Positions 44,148-52,239 of a stretch of DNA of 64,000 nt are shown piece after piece. Below the pieces are notes generated by a model that was not told the origin of the DNA, made no database searches, and saw only the letters and a program-made list of their open reading frames with translations. Both the position numbers and the translations under genes were made by a program. This DNA is from Gracilimonas sp040882225 (GTDB lineage Bacteria; Bacteroidota; Rhodothermia; Balneolales; Balneolaceae), in assembly GCA_040882225.1 (NCBI GenBank), contig JBBEBR010000007.1:47509-111508 (forward strand). Direction: 5' to 3'. Every line of letters starts with the position of its first letter. Positions within the stretch are counted from its first letter, which is position 1.

Positions 44148-45422
44148 ATGGCTATTCGAGTTGTTATTGGTGCCCAATGGGGCGACGAGGGTAAAGGTAA
44201 AATCGTAGACCTGCTCAGCGACAAAGCTGATTTTGTGGTTCGATATCAGGGTGGTGCAAACGCCGGTCACACGCTTAAATTCGACGATAAAAAGTTCGTC
44301 CTTCACCTGATACCTTCCGGTATTTTCAATGGGGATGCCGATTGCGTAATAGGCAATGGCGTAGTTATCGATCCCATCGCGCTGGTTGAAGAGATAAAAG
44401 GCGTACAAGAAATGGGCTTCAGCCTTGAAGGGCGTTTCTTCGTCAGCCAAACAGCACATGTAATTCTACCTTATCATAAACTACTTGATCAGTTAAAAGA
44501 AAAACGCCGCGGCGGAGATGCTATCGGAACCACCGGCCGTGGAATTGGTCCCGCATATGTGAGTAAAGTTTCCCGAGTTGGAATCCGAATGGTAGATTTA
44601 TTAGATCGTGAAGTGCTTCGAAACAAGATTGACCAGAATCTGAAAGACATCAACTTTGCGTTAAAAAATCTCTACAAAGTACCAACCCTCGATACCAATG
44701 ACTTGATGGCTCAGCTCGAAGACGCTATTCAGTTACTTGAACCATATATTTGCAATACCACTAACCTACTCCACCAAGGGATCAAACACGACAAATCGAT
44801 ATTACTTGAGGGCGCCCAGGGAACTTTGCTTGATGTTGACCACGGCACCTATCCATTTGTAACATCCTCTTCCCCTACTTCAGGCGGAGCTTGTATTGGC
44901 TCGGGTGTTCCGCCAACCGCACTCACTCATGTAATGGGTATCACCAAAGCCTATTGCACCCGTGTAGGTAACGGCCCCTTTCCAACTGAATTACTGGATG
45001 AAAAAGGTGACAAACTGCGTGAAAAAGGACAGGAATTTGGCGCAACCACAGGCCGCCCCAGAAGATGTGGCTGGCTCGATCTTGTGGCTCTGAAATATGT
45101 CTGCCAGTTAAACGGCATCAATGAACTCACGCTCACCAAATTGGATGTGATGGACGGGTTTGAGGAAATTAAAGTTTGTACCGCTTATAAATTAGACGGC
45201 AAAGAAACCGATGTCTTTCCGCTTTGTCTGGATGAAATTCAGAAAGTAGAACCCATTTATACCGCCCTTCCCGGTTGGAAAAACTCCATTGAGGCAATCA
45301 CTGACTGGAACAAACTTCCATCCACCGCGCAATCGTATATCCGGTTTATCGAAGAATATCTTGGGGTGAAGTTTACCATAATCTCCACCGGCCCAAAGAG
45401 ATCTGAAACTATTTTAGTGTGA
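44148..45422 (+). CDS. purA: Adenylosuccinate synthetase
   Basis: GTP-dependent ligase joining IMP and aspartate, the first committed step to AMP. 424 aa from ATG 44148. An upstream in-frame GTG at 44115 lies within the terminator hairpin and is not a credible start. Motifs: VVIGAQWGDEGKGK (GTP loop with catalytic Asp), NAGHTLKFD (catalytic His), TTGRGIGPAYVSK, LEGAQGTLLDVDHGTYPFVT, RVGNGPFPTEL, TTGRPRRCGWLDL and ISTGPKRSETI. No neighbouring purine gene; purL is 9 kb away on the other strand. Confidence 0.97.
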   Translation: MAIRVVIGAQWGDEGKGKIVDLLSDKADFVVRYQGGANAGHTLKFDDKKFVLHLIPSGIFNGDADCVIGNGVVIDPIALVEEIKGVQEMGFSLEGRFFVSQTAHVILPYHKLLDQLKEKRRGGDAIGTTGRGIGPAYVSKVSRVGIRMVDLLDREVLRNKIDQNLKDINFALKNLYKVPTLDTNDLMAQLEDAIQLLEPYICNTTNLLHQGIKHDKSILLEGAQGTLLDVDHGTYPFVTSSSPTSGGACIGSGVPPTALTHVMGITKAYCTRVGNGPFPTELLDEKGDKLREKGQEFGATTGRPRRCGWLDLVALKYVCQLNGINELTLTKLDVMDGFEEIKVCTAYKLDGKETDVFPLCLDEIQKVEPIYTALPGWKNSIEAITDWNKLPSTAQSYIRFIEEYLGVKFTIISTGPKRSETILV

Positions 45423-45445
45423 TGACGGGGATTTTTCTTTTTTAA

Positions 45446-45653
45446 TCAGGATTTACCGGATTCACTATATTTTCAGGATTAAATACACCAACATCCTGCT
45501 CATCCTATAATCCTGCGAATCCTGCGAATCCTGATTCTAACCCCACTCAACTGCACCTTCTTTTTTAATCGGGATTTTCCGAATTCAATACATTTTTAGG
45601 ATTAAAAACAAACATCCTGCCCATCCTAAAATCCTGCAAATCCTGATTCTAAC
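45446..45653. repeat. Direct repeat copy 1 beside the GxxExxY gene
   Basis: About 200 bp made of AATCAGGATT-, CATCCTGC- and AATCCTGATTCTAA-type units. A block from about 45513 to 45603, starting GCGAATCCTGATTCTAACCC and running through CACTCAACTGCACC, recurs nearly unchanged at about 46161-46250. Internally it is itself a partial duplication: the unit at 45446-45540 is echoed at 45568-45653. Confidence 0.8.
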
Positions 45654-46026
45654 CATCCTTTTTAGAATTATAGATTTTTTTGAACTGTAAGCTTTTAGCA
45701 CCAAAGTTTATTAATAATCCTTCAGAAAGATCATATGCCACTACATAGTTCTTGGCTTGCGCCAAATGTACATCTTCTAAATTGATCATTGCTTTCAGTT
45801 CAACCATAATTCTATTCTCCACAACAAAATCAGCTCTTCGAGAACCTACAGCTATACCATCATAAAATATCTCTTGATCAACTTCTCTTCCAAAATTCAA
45901 TTTTACCCGATCCATTTCAATTGCCATACACCTCTGATAAATTACCTCTTGAAATCCATTCCCCAACTGATTATGCACTTTCATAGCACACCCAATTATC
46001 TGATATGTAATATCATCTTTTTCCAT
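45649..46026 (-). CDS. GxxExxY protein
   Basis: A 125-aa protein of the GxxExxY family. The name-giving motif is G24-F-Q-E27-V-I-Y30 near the N-terminus, and the RADFVVENRIMVELKA segment has a D-x(n)-E-L-K arrangement reminiscent of PD-(D/E)XK nucleases. No function is established to my knowledge. It is embedded between two copies of a roughly 200-bp repeat rich in AATCCTG-type units (45446-45653 and 46090-46293), which suggests insertion or movement as a cassette. The stop codon lies at the inner edge of copy 1. Confidence 0.88.
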   Translation of the reverse strand: MEKDDITYQIIGCAMKVHNQLGNGFQEVIYQRCMAIEMDRVKLNFGREVDQEIFYDGIAVGSRRADFVVENRIMVELKAMINLEDVHLAQAKNYVVAYDLSEGLLINFGAKSLQFKKIYNSKKDG

Positions 46027-46089
46027 TCATCTCCATTCAAGTTTCCGGATTATAAGTCATCTCTCTCCATTAAACCTTTTTATTTTTTG

Positions 46090-46293
46090 AATCAGGATTT
46101 TCTGGATTTAATACATTTTCAGGATGGTAAAACAAAAGCATCCTGCTCATCCTATAATCCTGCGAATCCTGATTCTAGCCCCACTCAACTGCACCTTCTT
46201 TTTTAATCGGGATTTTCCGAATTCAATACATTTTTAGGATTATAATCAAAAACATCCTGCCCATCCTAAAATCCTGCAAATCCTGATTCTAAC
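46090..46293. repeat. Direct repeat copy 2 beside the GxxExxY gene
   Basis: Second copy in the same orientation as 45446-45653, with the same order of units; it carries one fewer GCGAATCCT unit. It ends 4 bp before the stop codon of the sulfotransferase-like gene. Confidence 0.8.
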
Positions 46294-46296
46294 CCT

Positions 46297-47049
46297 TCAC
46301 TGCCAATCTCTAATCAACTCCTCATAGATTTCGGTACACTCTTCAAGTAACTCTTTCAACTCTTCGGGGAAAGGCTCTGTTTTGGGAGAATAGCTTTTGA
46401 AACCGGTGGATTTATGCACATTGTGATACCAATATTTAGCCCAAATTCCATCTTCTGGGCGGGAACCGGCTGGCCAATGTAGCATCGCGTCATTGAAGGG
46501 AATTCCAATGCTATCGCATAATTCTCGTAATCTGGATTTCGGATACTCGAGGATTTTTCGGGAATCTATTACCGGCGGGTTTTGCCCAATACTTCTCAGG
46601 TATTTCAGCAATTCAAGTTGCCTGGCATAGCCCACATCCCGCATTTCAGGCTTTGCAACTTGCCTGGCATAGGAAGGCAACATCTCGTGCGGATCACGGG
46701 TAAGAATTACATTCACAGTATCTTTCATAAACGACCAATCGAGATCAACCAAATGATGCGCCATGTGTTTGAAAAAAACAATCGGTGTTTCATAATCACC
46801 AAAAATCACCTCGTCTACTACTTTCTGCCCGTTATTTTCCTGGTTGCTAATTACTTCTTTTGCCCCGGGATGGTATTCATCAGCGTCTGTGGAAGTAAGA
46901 TAATGGGCGTATAAAGGCTCGTCTACCACAGTTGTATCTTCGCGTTGTGCGAAAGAATACATTAATGCCGTAGAAATATTCCGGGGCCCGCTCCACAAAC
47001 AAACTCGTTTCACAGGTTGAGGCATATTTATAATATTATCTTGTGCCAA
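46297..47049 (-). CDS. Sulfotransferase-like P-loop protein
   Basis: A 250-aa cytosolic protein of the sulfotransferase fold. The N-terminal PAPS-type P-loop reads VCLWSGPRNISTALMYSF, and the 3'-phosphate-type segment NVILTRDPHEMLPSYARQ is present; DEPLYAHYL follows the first strand. Such proteins are often encoded next to class IV aminotransferases, as here (gene 91 bp upstream on the same strand). Whether it transfers sulfate is not shown; the substrate is unknown. Confidence 0.8.
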   Translation of the reverse strand: MAQDNIINMPQPVKRVCLWSGPRNISTALMYSFAQREDTTVVDEPLYAHYLTSTDADEYHPGAKEVISNQENNGQKVVDEVIFGDYETPIVFFKHMAHHLVDLDWSFMKDTVNVILTRDPHEMLPSYARQVAKPEMRDVGYARQLELLKYLRSIGQNPPVIDSRKILEYPKSRLRELCDSIGIPFNDAMLHWPAGSRPEDGIWAKYWYHNVHKSTGFKSYSPKTEPFPEELKELLEECTEIYEELIRDWQ

Positions 47050-47140
47050 TTTTCGAGTTATTTTAATTGTTAATCATGACAAATGAAGAACGGATTATTC
47101 AGTTATAATCTCAAACATTTCTATCATTTTAAATTTGTAT

Positions 47141-48064
47141 TTAGACCTTCACATCTCTCACAGATTCCTGAATCGCCTGCTCATACAGAACTTGTAATCT
47201 TTTCGTCATCGGAGCCGGAACAGATTTAGAAACTTCTCTTCCGTCAATTTTGGTAACGGGAGTTAATCCACCAAAACTTCCGGTGACAAATGCTTCATCG
47301 GCACCATACACATCAAAAAGTGAGAAATTTTTTTGATAACAAGGAATTCCAGCCTTTTTGCAAACTTCAATCACTTTGCCACGCGTGATACCATTCATGC
47401 AATATTGGCCGTTGGAAGTCCAGACTTCCCCGTCTTTCACCATAAAAAAATTGGTAGCGTTGCAAGTAGAAACAAATCCGTTGATGTCGAGCATCAAAGC
47501 TTCATCTGCGCCGGCTTCGAGCGCCTGAATTAATGCCTGTACTTCATGGATTTTGCTGTGGCAGTTTAATCTTGGGTCCAGGTAATCTGGTGAACCACGA
47601 CGAATGGTGCTGGTAAAGAGAGTAACGCCACGATCCCTGCTTACCGGATCGGCTTTTTTGTACTCTGCGATGATTACCAAATTCGGCCCGGAAACTGTCA
47701 ATCTTGGATCTTGTGAAGGGGTCTTTTTGATGCCCCTTGTAAACATCATCCGAACATGAACGCCGTCTTCCATCTTATTTGCTTTCAGAGTTTTCCAGAT
47801 GGCTTCGGTGATTTCCTGTTTATTCATTTTCAAATCCATCCCAACTGTTTTTGCACTTTGAAACAACCGGTTTAGATGCTCATCCAAAAACACGAGCACT
47901 TCTTTATGGAGACGGAAACCTTCCCAAACGCCATCCCCCACCAGGTAACCACTATCAAAAACGGAAATCTTAGCTTCTTTCCGAGGATGTAATTCTCCAT
48001 TTATATAGATAAGGATGTCATTATTTCGCGGATCATCCACCGCATTGTGAGTTCCGTGGGTCAT
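47141..48064 (-). CDS. Class IV aminotransferase (branched-chain/D-amino-acid/ADC-lyase fold)
   Basis: A PLP enzyme of 307 aa with fold-type IV motifs: VFDSGYLVGDGVWEGFRLH, the PLP lysine in NCHSKIHEVQALI, the Glu in GADEALMLDINGFVST, and the phosphate-binding GITRGKVIEVCKKAG and VTGSFGGLTPVTKIDGR. This subclass resembles branched-chain aminotransferase-like proteins, but the natural substrate cannot be deduced. Its start overlaps the stop of the NTF2-like gene by 4 bp, and a sulfotransferase-like gene follows, so the three look functionally linked. Confidence 0.87.
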   Translation of the reverse strand: MTHGTHNAVDDPRNNDILIYINGELHPRKEAKISVFDSGYLVGDGVWEGFRLHKEVLVFLDEHLNRLFQSAKTVGMDLKMNKQEITEAIWKTLKANKMEDGVHVRMMFTRGIKKTPSQDPRLTVSGPNLVIIAEYKKADPVSRDRGVTLFTSTIRRGSPDYLDPRLNCHSKIHEVQALIQALEAGADEALMLDINGFVSTCNATNFFMVKDGEVWTSNGQYCMNGITRGKVIEVCKKAGIPCYQKNFSLFDVYGADEAFVTGSFGGLTPVTKIDGREVSKSVPAPMTKRLQVLYEQAIQESVRDVKV

Positions 48065-48543
48065 GTTTGTTTGGATTGATTTTTTGCGATAAAAGCTTTT
48101 AGATTTTTCGATGCCTCATTTTGCACTTTCTTCTTTAGTAAAGGAGTGAATCCTAATACATATCCCGGTATTCCCAAAGCCATCCGGCTCCACCGCCAGA
48201 AGCTGAAAGTGTCGAGATGATCTACAATTTTTCCATCTTTAAACCGAAAGGCTGCATCAATTTTATTGTGAACTTTGCGTCCAATCTGAGAAAATAAATA
48301 ATACGCTTCCACATGGGCGCTCCCGGAATCGTCATCTGCCTGAATGTCGGAGAAATTCAGCTCAAATTCTTTTGCTCTCAGACATAACATCTTCCACATA
48401 GCTGTAATTTCATTTTTTGTGTGAAGCTGAAACACCGGGTCTCGAAATGTAGCATCTGCATGATAACAATCAGCCATGGTTTCATAATCCAGCTTTTGAA
48501 GTGCAGAATAAAAACGGGTAAGAGTTTCTGTATTTTGAAGCAT
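48061..48543 (-). CDS. NTF2-like / SnoaL-type protein
   Basis: A 160-aa cone-fold protein. Typical opening: LTRFYSALQKLDYETMADCY followed by HADATFRDPVF, then VEAYYLFSQIGRKVHNKIDA and FRFKDGKIVDHLDTFSFW. The family includes isomerases, hydrolases and binding proteins; no catalytic set can be assigned. It is translationally coupled (4-bp overlap) to the class IV aminotransferase downstream, suggesting a shared small-molecule pathway. Confidence 0.8.
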   Translation of the reverse strand: MLQNTETLTRFYSALQKLDYETMADCYHADATFRDPVFQLHTKNEITAMWKMLCLRAKEFELNFSDIQADDDSGSAHVEAYYLFSQIGRKVHNKIDAAFRFKDGKIVDHLDTFSFWRWSRMALGIPGYVLGFTPLLKKKVQNEASKNLKAFIAKNQSKQT

Positions 48544-48603
48544 TGGAAGTGGATTGATTTAAATCAAAAATATTCGATTAATTCCTGACAAAGCAAAATG
48601 CTC

Positions 48604-50118
48604 CTATCTTCTTAATCGGGCGGAAAGTACTCCCACACAAATTACCACCAAACTGCCAACGAGCGTATAAAGCGGCCATGCAATTGCCAATGCTTCTCCG
48701 GGAAGAATATTTTGAATCGGGCCTTCCACAATAAATAACAGGGAAATCAATCCCGAGAAAAATCCGATTAGTGCGTCTTTTTTATCCGGTTTTGTAAAGA
48801 ACATCCCTAATAAAAAAGCGCCGAGTAATCCGCCGTAAGTGTAGGAAGCGATGCTCAATCCCAATTCCACAACGGCCGGTCGATCGCCTCCTTGCAGCTG
48901 TAAAATTGCAAACAGAAATGCGGAAGCGGTTAAAATCACACCCCATCCGATGGTTATTTTTCGGGAGATGGAGAGATCCTTTTCCTCGGAATTGTCTTTT
49001 CCGAAATATGGCTTGTAGAGATCGTAAATAGTGGATGAGGCTAAGGAATTCAAAGATGAACTGAGACTGCTCATGGCAGCGGCAAATAAAGCGGCGACTA
49101 TTAATCCGGAGATTCCTGCAGGTAGTTGTTCAACTATAAATTGAGCGAAGATTTCATCAGCTGTGGCAAGCCCGAGCTGGGCGGCGGTAAGGCCTTCATA
49201 AAACTGATAGAGCAGTAATCCAATCCCCAAAAATAAAGCAAATTGAAGCATGGCCATCACTCCGCTCCACATCATCGCTTTTTGTCCGTCTTTGAGATTT
49301 CTGGTTGCCAAAACTCTCTGAACCAACAGATGATCTGTTCCATGAGATGCCAGTGAAAAAACGGCTCCACCAATTAAAGCTGTGAAAAAAGTATAAGGCT
49401 GTGCAATGAATTCCCTGAAGGTTAAATCAAAGCCGAAATCAAATATTTGGAGTTTTTCGGAGGGAAGCGGAAAGTCGGCCGGGAGATTTCCAAGTAATAC
49501 AAAAACGGCTATACAGGCTCCGCCTAAGTACACGATCATCTGGACAAAATCCATCCAGACCACTGCTTTTATCCCACCAAAAAACGTATAAATCAGTGTA
49601 ACTCCGGCTATCACCGTAATGGAAAGCATGTAAAGTTCCAAATCTCCCCAACCCGTAAATGCACCACCCAATCGCAGCACAATTGCCAGTGGAATGGCTG
49701 TCGCGAAAAGACGGACACCATCCGCGAGCAGACGGGTTATCATAAATGTGGTACTTGCGGCGTTTCGCATCGAGTTGCCAAAACGCTTTTCCAGGAAAGT
49801 GTAGGCTGTAAAGAGTTCACCTTCATAATATTTGGGAAGAAAGAAAAGTGCGACCAAAATCCGCCCCACCAAATATCCGATGGTAATTTGCAGAAAAGTT
49901 AAATTCCCGCCATAGGCTACGGCAGGAATACTGATGAAAGTGAGCGTACTGGTTTCGGTTGCAACGATGGAGAAAAGCACAGCCCACCAGGGAATCCCAT
50001 CACCCCCTAAAAAATAATCTTTATTGGATTTTTGCTTTCCCGATGATTTGAGGCCAAGAGCTGCAACGCCCAGCAGATATACGGCAATAACGATGTAGTC
50101 GAGGTAAGTAAATCCCAA
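48604..50118 (-). CDS. Sodium:solute symporter (SSS family)
   Basis: A 504-aa inner-membrane transporter with about 13 hydrophobic helices and SSS landmarks: YLLGVAALGLKSSGKQKSNKDYF in parts, GGDGIPWWAVLFSIVATETS, FFGGIKAVVWMDFVQM, ASHGTDHLLVQRVLATRN and AALFAAAMSSLSSSLNSLAS (Na+ site region). Imports an organic solute with sodium; which one is unknown. It is a separate unit from its neighbours, 60 bp from the NTF2-like gene and 70 bp from rdgB. Confidence 0.92.
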   Translation of the reverse strand: MGFTYLDYIVIAVYLLGVAALGLKSSGKQKSNKDYFLGGDGIPWWAVLFSIVATETSTLTFISIPAVAYGGNLTFLQITIGYLVGRILVALFFLPKYYEGELFTAYTFLEKRFGNSMRNAASTTFMITRLLADGVRLFATAIPLAIVLRLGGAFTGWGDLELYMLSITVIAGVTLIYTFFGGIKAVVWMDFVQMIVYLGGACIAVFVLLGNLPADFPLPSEKLQIFDFGFDLTFREFIAQPYTFFTALIGGAVFSLASHGTDHLLVQRVLATRNLKDGQKAMMWSGVMAMLQFALFLGIGLLLYQFYEGLTAAQLGLATADEIFAQFIVEQLPAGISGLIVAALFAAAMSSLSSSLNSLASSTIYDLYKPYFGKDNSEEKDLSISRKITIGWGVILTASAFLFAILQLQGGDRPAVVELGLSIASYTYGGLLGAFLLGMFFTKPDKKDALIGFFSGLISLLFIVEGPIQNILPGEALAIAWPLYTLVGSLVVICVGVLSARLRR

Positions 50119-50188
50119 ATGAATCCTGATTTTTTTTAGGTGGAGGAAAATCTAACATTCAGAAACCAAAAGCCAAAGAGGATTTTAA

Positions 50189-50770
50189 CTATTTGTTTAA
50201 AAACCGGATAAAATTTTGAATGGCTTTCCCGCGATGGGAAATCTCATTTTTAATGTTAGATTCTAATTCTGCAAATGTTTGTGAGAAACCCTGTGGTTTA
50301 AAAACCGGATCGTAGCCAAATCCTTTTTCGCCACGTTGTTCACTCAATATTTCTCCTCTACAAATTCCTTCAAAAGTGAATTCATCATCGCCGTCAACTA
50401 AAGCCACCACTGTTCTGAATTGCGCCGCGCGATTTGTGACTCCATTCATTTCCTTCAGCAATTTCAGCACATTATCCTGATAAGTGACGTCTTCGCCGGC
50501 ATATCGGGCAGAATAAACTCCCGGTGCTCCTCCTAAAGCCTCCACTTCAAGGCCGGTGTCATCCGAGAGTGCAGGAAGCTTTGTTTCCTTTGCCACATAT
50601 CGCGCCTTTTTTAAAGCATTGCCTTCCAAAGTTGGGGCATCTTCCACCACATCTTTCAAATCCGGAAAGTCTTTTGTTGAAAGCACTTCAATTCCCTGTG
50701 GCTTTAAAATATTCCGCATTTCCTCAATTTTATGAGGATTCTGAGAGGCTAATACCAGTTTCTGAATCAT
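50189..50770 (-). CDS. rdgB: XTP/dITP diphosphatase (RdgB/HAM1)
   Basis: House-cleaning pyrophosphatase that hydrolyses non-canonical purine nucleotides (dITP, XTP) before they enter DNA. 193 aa. Motifs: LASQNPHKIEEM (substrate loop with Asn and Lys), LPALSDDTGLEVEALGGAPG, VYSARYAG, GEKGFGYDPVFKP and NEISHRGKA at the end. The start overlaps the stop of the SemiSWEET gene by 4 bp. Confidence 0.95.
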   Translation of the reverse strand: MIQKLVLASQNPHKIEEMRNILKPQGIEVLSTKDFPDLKDVVEDAPTLEGNALKKARYVAKETKLPALSDDTGLEVEALGGAPGVYSARYAGEDVTYQDNVLKLLKEMNGVTNRAAQFRTVVALVDGDDEFTFEGICRGEILSEQRGEKGFGYDPVFKPQGFSQTFAELESNIKNEISHRGKAIQNFIRFLNK

Positions 50771-51030
50771 TCGGCGCTCTTTCTCGGTAAGAGTTTGAAG
50801 TACAAATTGATTCCACTTCCGATGGTGAGTAATGCGTTTAGAGTTGTGTAAATGGTGTTATCAATCATTATTGAATAAATAGTGAGCATGAGGCTCGATG
50901 AAAAATAAAGTATGATAAACGCGATGTTCATTGAGGTTTTTCCTTTCATGATTGTTTCCCATGTTTGGGGAATCCATGCTGCTACTAAAACCCCAAATCC
51001 TAACCAGCCTAATAGTTCAATTCCTGTCAT
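50767..51030 (-). CDS. SemiSWEET/PQ-loop membrane protein
   Basis: An 87-aa three-helix membrane protein of the bacterial SemiSWEET sugar-transporter type, which works as a dimer. The PQ motif is in VAAWIPQTWETIMKGKTS (Pro-Gln at about residues 21-22), and helices are at about residues 5-22, 36-54 and 61-78. It lies between the PfkB kinase gene and rdgB with a 4-bp overlap on the rdgB side. Sugar specificity unknown. Confidence 0.87.
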   Translation of the reverse strand: MTGIELLGWLGFGVLVAAWIPQTWETIMKGKTSMNIAFIILYFSSSLMLTIYSIMIDNTIYTTLNALLTIGSGINLYFKLLPRKSAE

Positions 51031-51048
51031 AATTTTGTTTAGTGATTA

Positions 51049-52044
51049 TTACTTTAGTTGATGAAGAACTTCTTGCGCCTGATGCCACTTCAGCCGCGGC
51101 CCGTATTGAGATACAATTTTTGAGCCTGCAAGGCTTGCCAGTTTACCCGAATTCGCGAAACCAACTCCATTGGTAATTCCATACAAAAAAGCTCCTGCAA
51201 ACATATCTCCGGCACCATTTGTATCCACCGCTTTTACTGAATAAGGTTCTATATCAATGAAGGTATCTCCATCGAAAATCATAGCGCCATTTTTTCCCTG
51301 CGTGATGACAAACCGTTTGGCGTCTTTCTTCAATTCTTCCCGCGCTTCTAATAAATTGCCTTTTCCGGTGAAAGTTTTTGCCTCTTCTTCATTACAAAAG
51401 AGGAGATCTACCGAAGCTCCAATCACTTCATCAAACCGGTTTTTAAAAGCATGAACTATGGACGGATCAGATAAGGTAAGAGCTGTTTTTACTTCGTTTT
51501 CTTCCGCAATCTGCTTTACCAGTTTCATTGCGTCAACGCCGTTATCAGAGGTGACCAGATATCCTTCCAGATACACATATTCAGAGTTTTTGATGGCATC
51601 TTCGTCTACTTCTTTTGTGGAGAGCGTTGACGTAATTCCCAGAAATGTATTCATAGTTCGATCGGCGTCGTCTGTTATCATAACCAGGCATTTGCCAGTG
51701 ATGCCATCTTCGGGATTCTGTTTATCAAAATTGGTGATTATACCGGCTTCCTTCATATCGTTGAGGTAGAAATCTCCGAACTCATCACTTGCCACTTTAC
51801 AGGAATAAAAAGCCTTTCCGCCGAACTGACTTACAGCAATTACCGTGTTAGCCGCTGACCCTCCTGATTTCCGCTCTGTATTATTATGATCTATTGCCTC
51901 AATTAATCGATGCTGTGTTTGTTCATCAACCAGCGTCATTAACCCCTTTTGTACCTTATGCTCTTCTAAAAAATTATGCGAAACATTAAACTCTAAATCT
52001 ACCAAGGCATTTCCAATACCGTAGACGTTGTACTTCTTTTTCAT
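51049..52044 (-). CDS. PfkB family carbohydrate/nucleoside kinase (adenosine-kinase-like)
   Basis: A ribokinase-fold kinase. I take ATG 52044 (MKKKYNVYGIGNALVD, 331 aa) as the start; the longer frame to 52113 adds 23 residues not typical of the family. Motifs: YGIGNALVDLE at the start, RKSGGSAANTVIAVSQFGG (PfkB signature 1), and near the end VDTNGAGDMFAGAFLYG (signature 2 with the catalytic Asp in GAGD). Layout and length resemble the adenosine kinase subgroup, but other PfkB substrates are possible. It is followed by SemiSWEET and rdgB. Confidence 0.88.
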   Translation of the reverse strand: MKKKYNVYGIGNALVDLEFNVSHNFLEEHKVQKGLMTLVDEQTQHRLIEAIDHNNTERKSGGSAANTVIAVSQFGGKAFYSCKVASDEFGDFYLNDMKEAGIITNFDKQNPEDGITGKCLVMITDDADRTMNTFLGITSTLSTKEVDEDAIKNSEYVYLEGYLVTSDNGVDAMKLVKQIAEENEVKTALTLSDPSIVHAFKNRFDEVIGASVDLLFCNEEEAKTFTGKGNLLEAREELKKDAKRFVITQGKNGAMIFDGDTFIDIEPYSVKAVDTNGAGDMFAGAFLYGITNGVGFANSGKLASLAGSKIVSQYGPRLKWHQAQEVLHQLK

Positions 52045-52183
52045 GTAGTGATTTTTGATTCCCAACTTCGAATTGAGTTCAAAATACGGACACTTGACGG
52101 GCTTTAAAAACAAGAAACCAAGCTAAAAATCAGTTTAATAAAATCGTTTCAAAAACACTCCGTGCTCGAAAATCGTACCTCAT

Positions 52184-52218
52184 AAAAAAAACCTCTTATC
52201 TTTCGACAAGAGGTTTTT
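52184..52218 (-). terminator. Hairpin terminator of the subtilase gene
   Basis: CCTCTT (52192-52197) pairs with AAGAGG (52208-52213), extended by A/T pairs on both sides. On the minus strand it is followed by a run of T. It lies 22 bp after the subtilase stop codon. Confidence 0.85.
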
Positions 52219-52239
52219 AAACTAAATCAGCTCAAATTA

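Noticed and set aside
45874..46206. Plus-strand frame over the GxxExxY gene
   Set aside because: Antisense to the recognised family and partly made of the flanking direct repeat.
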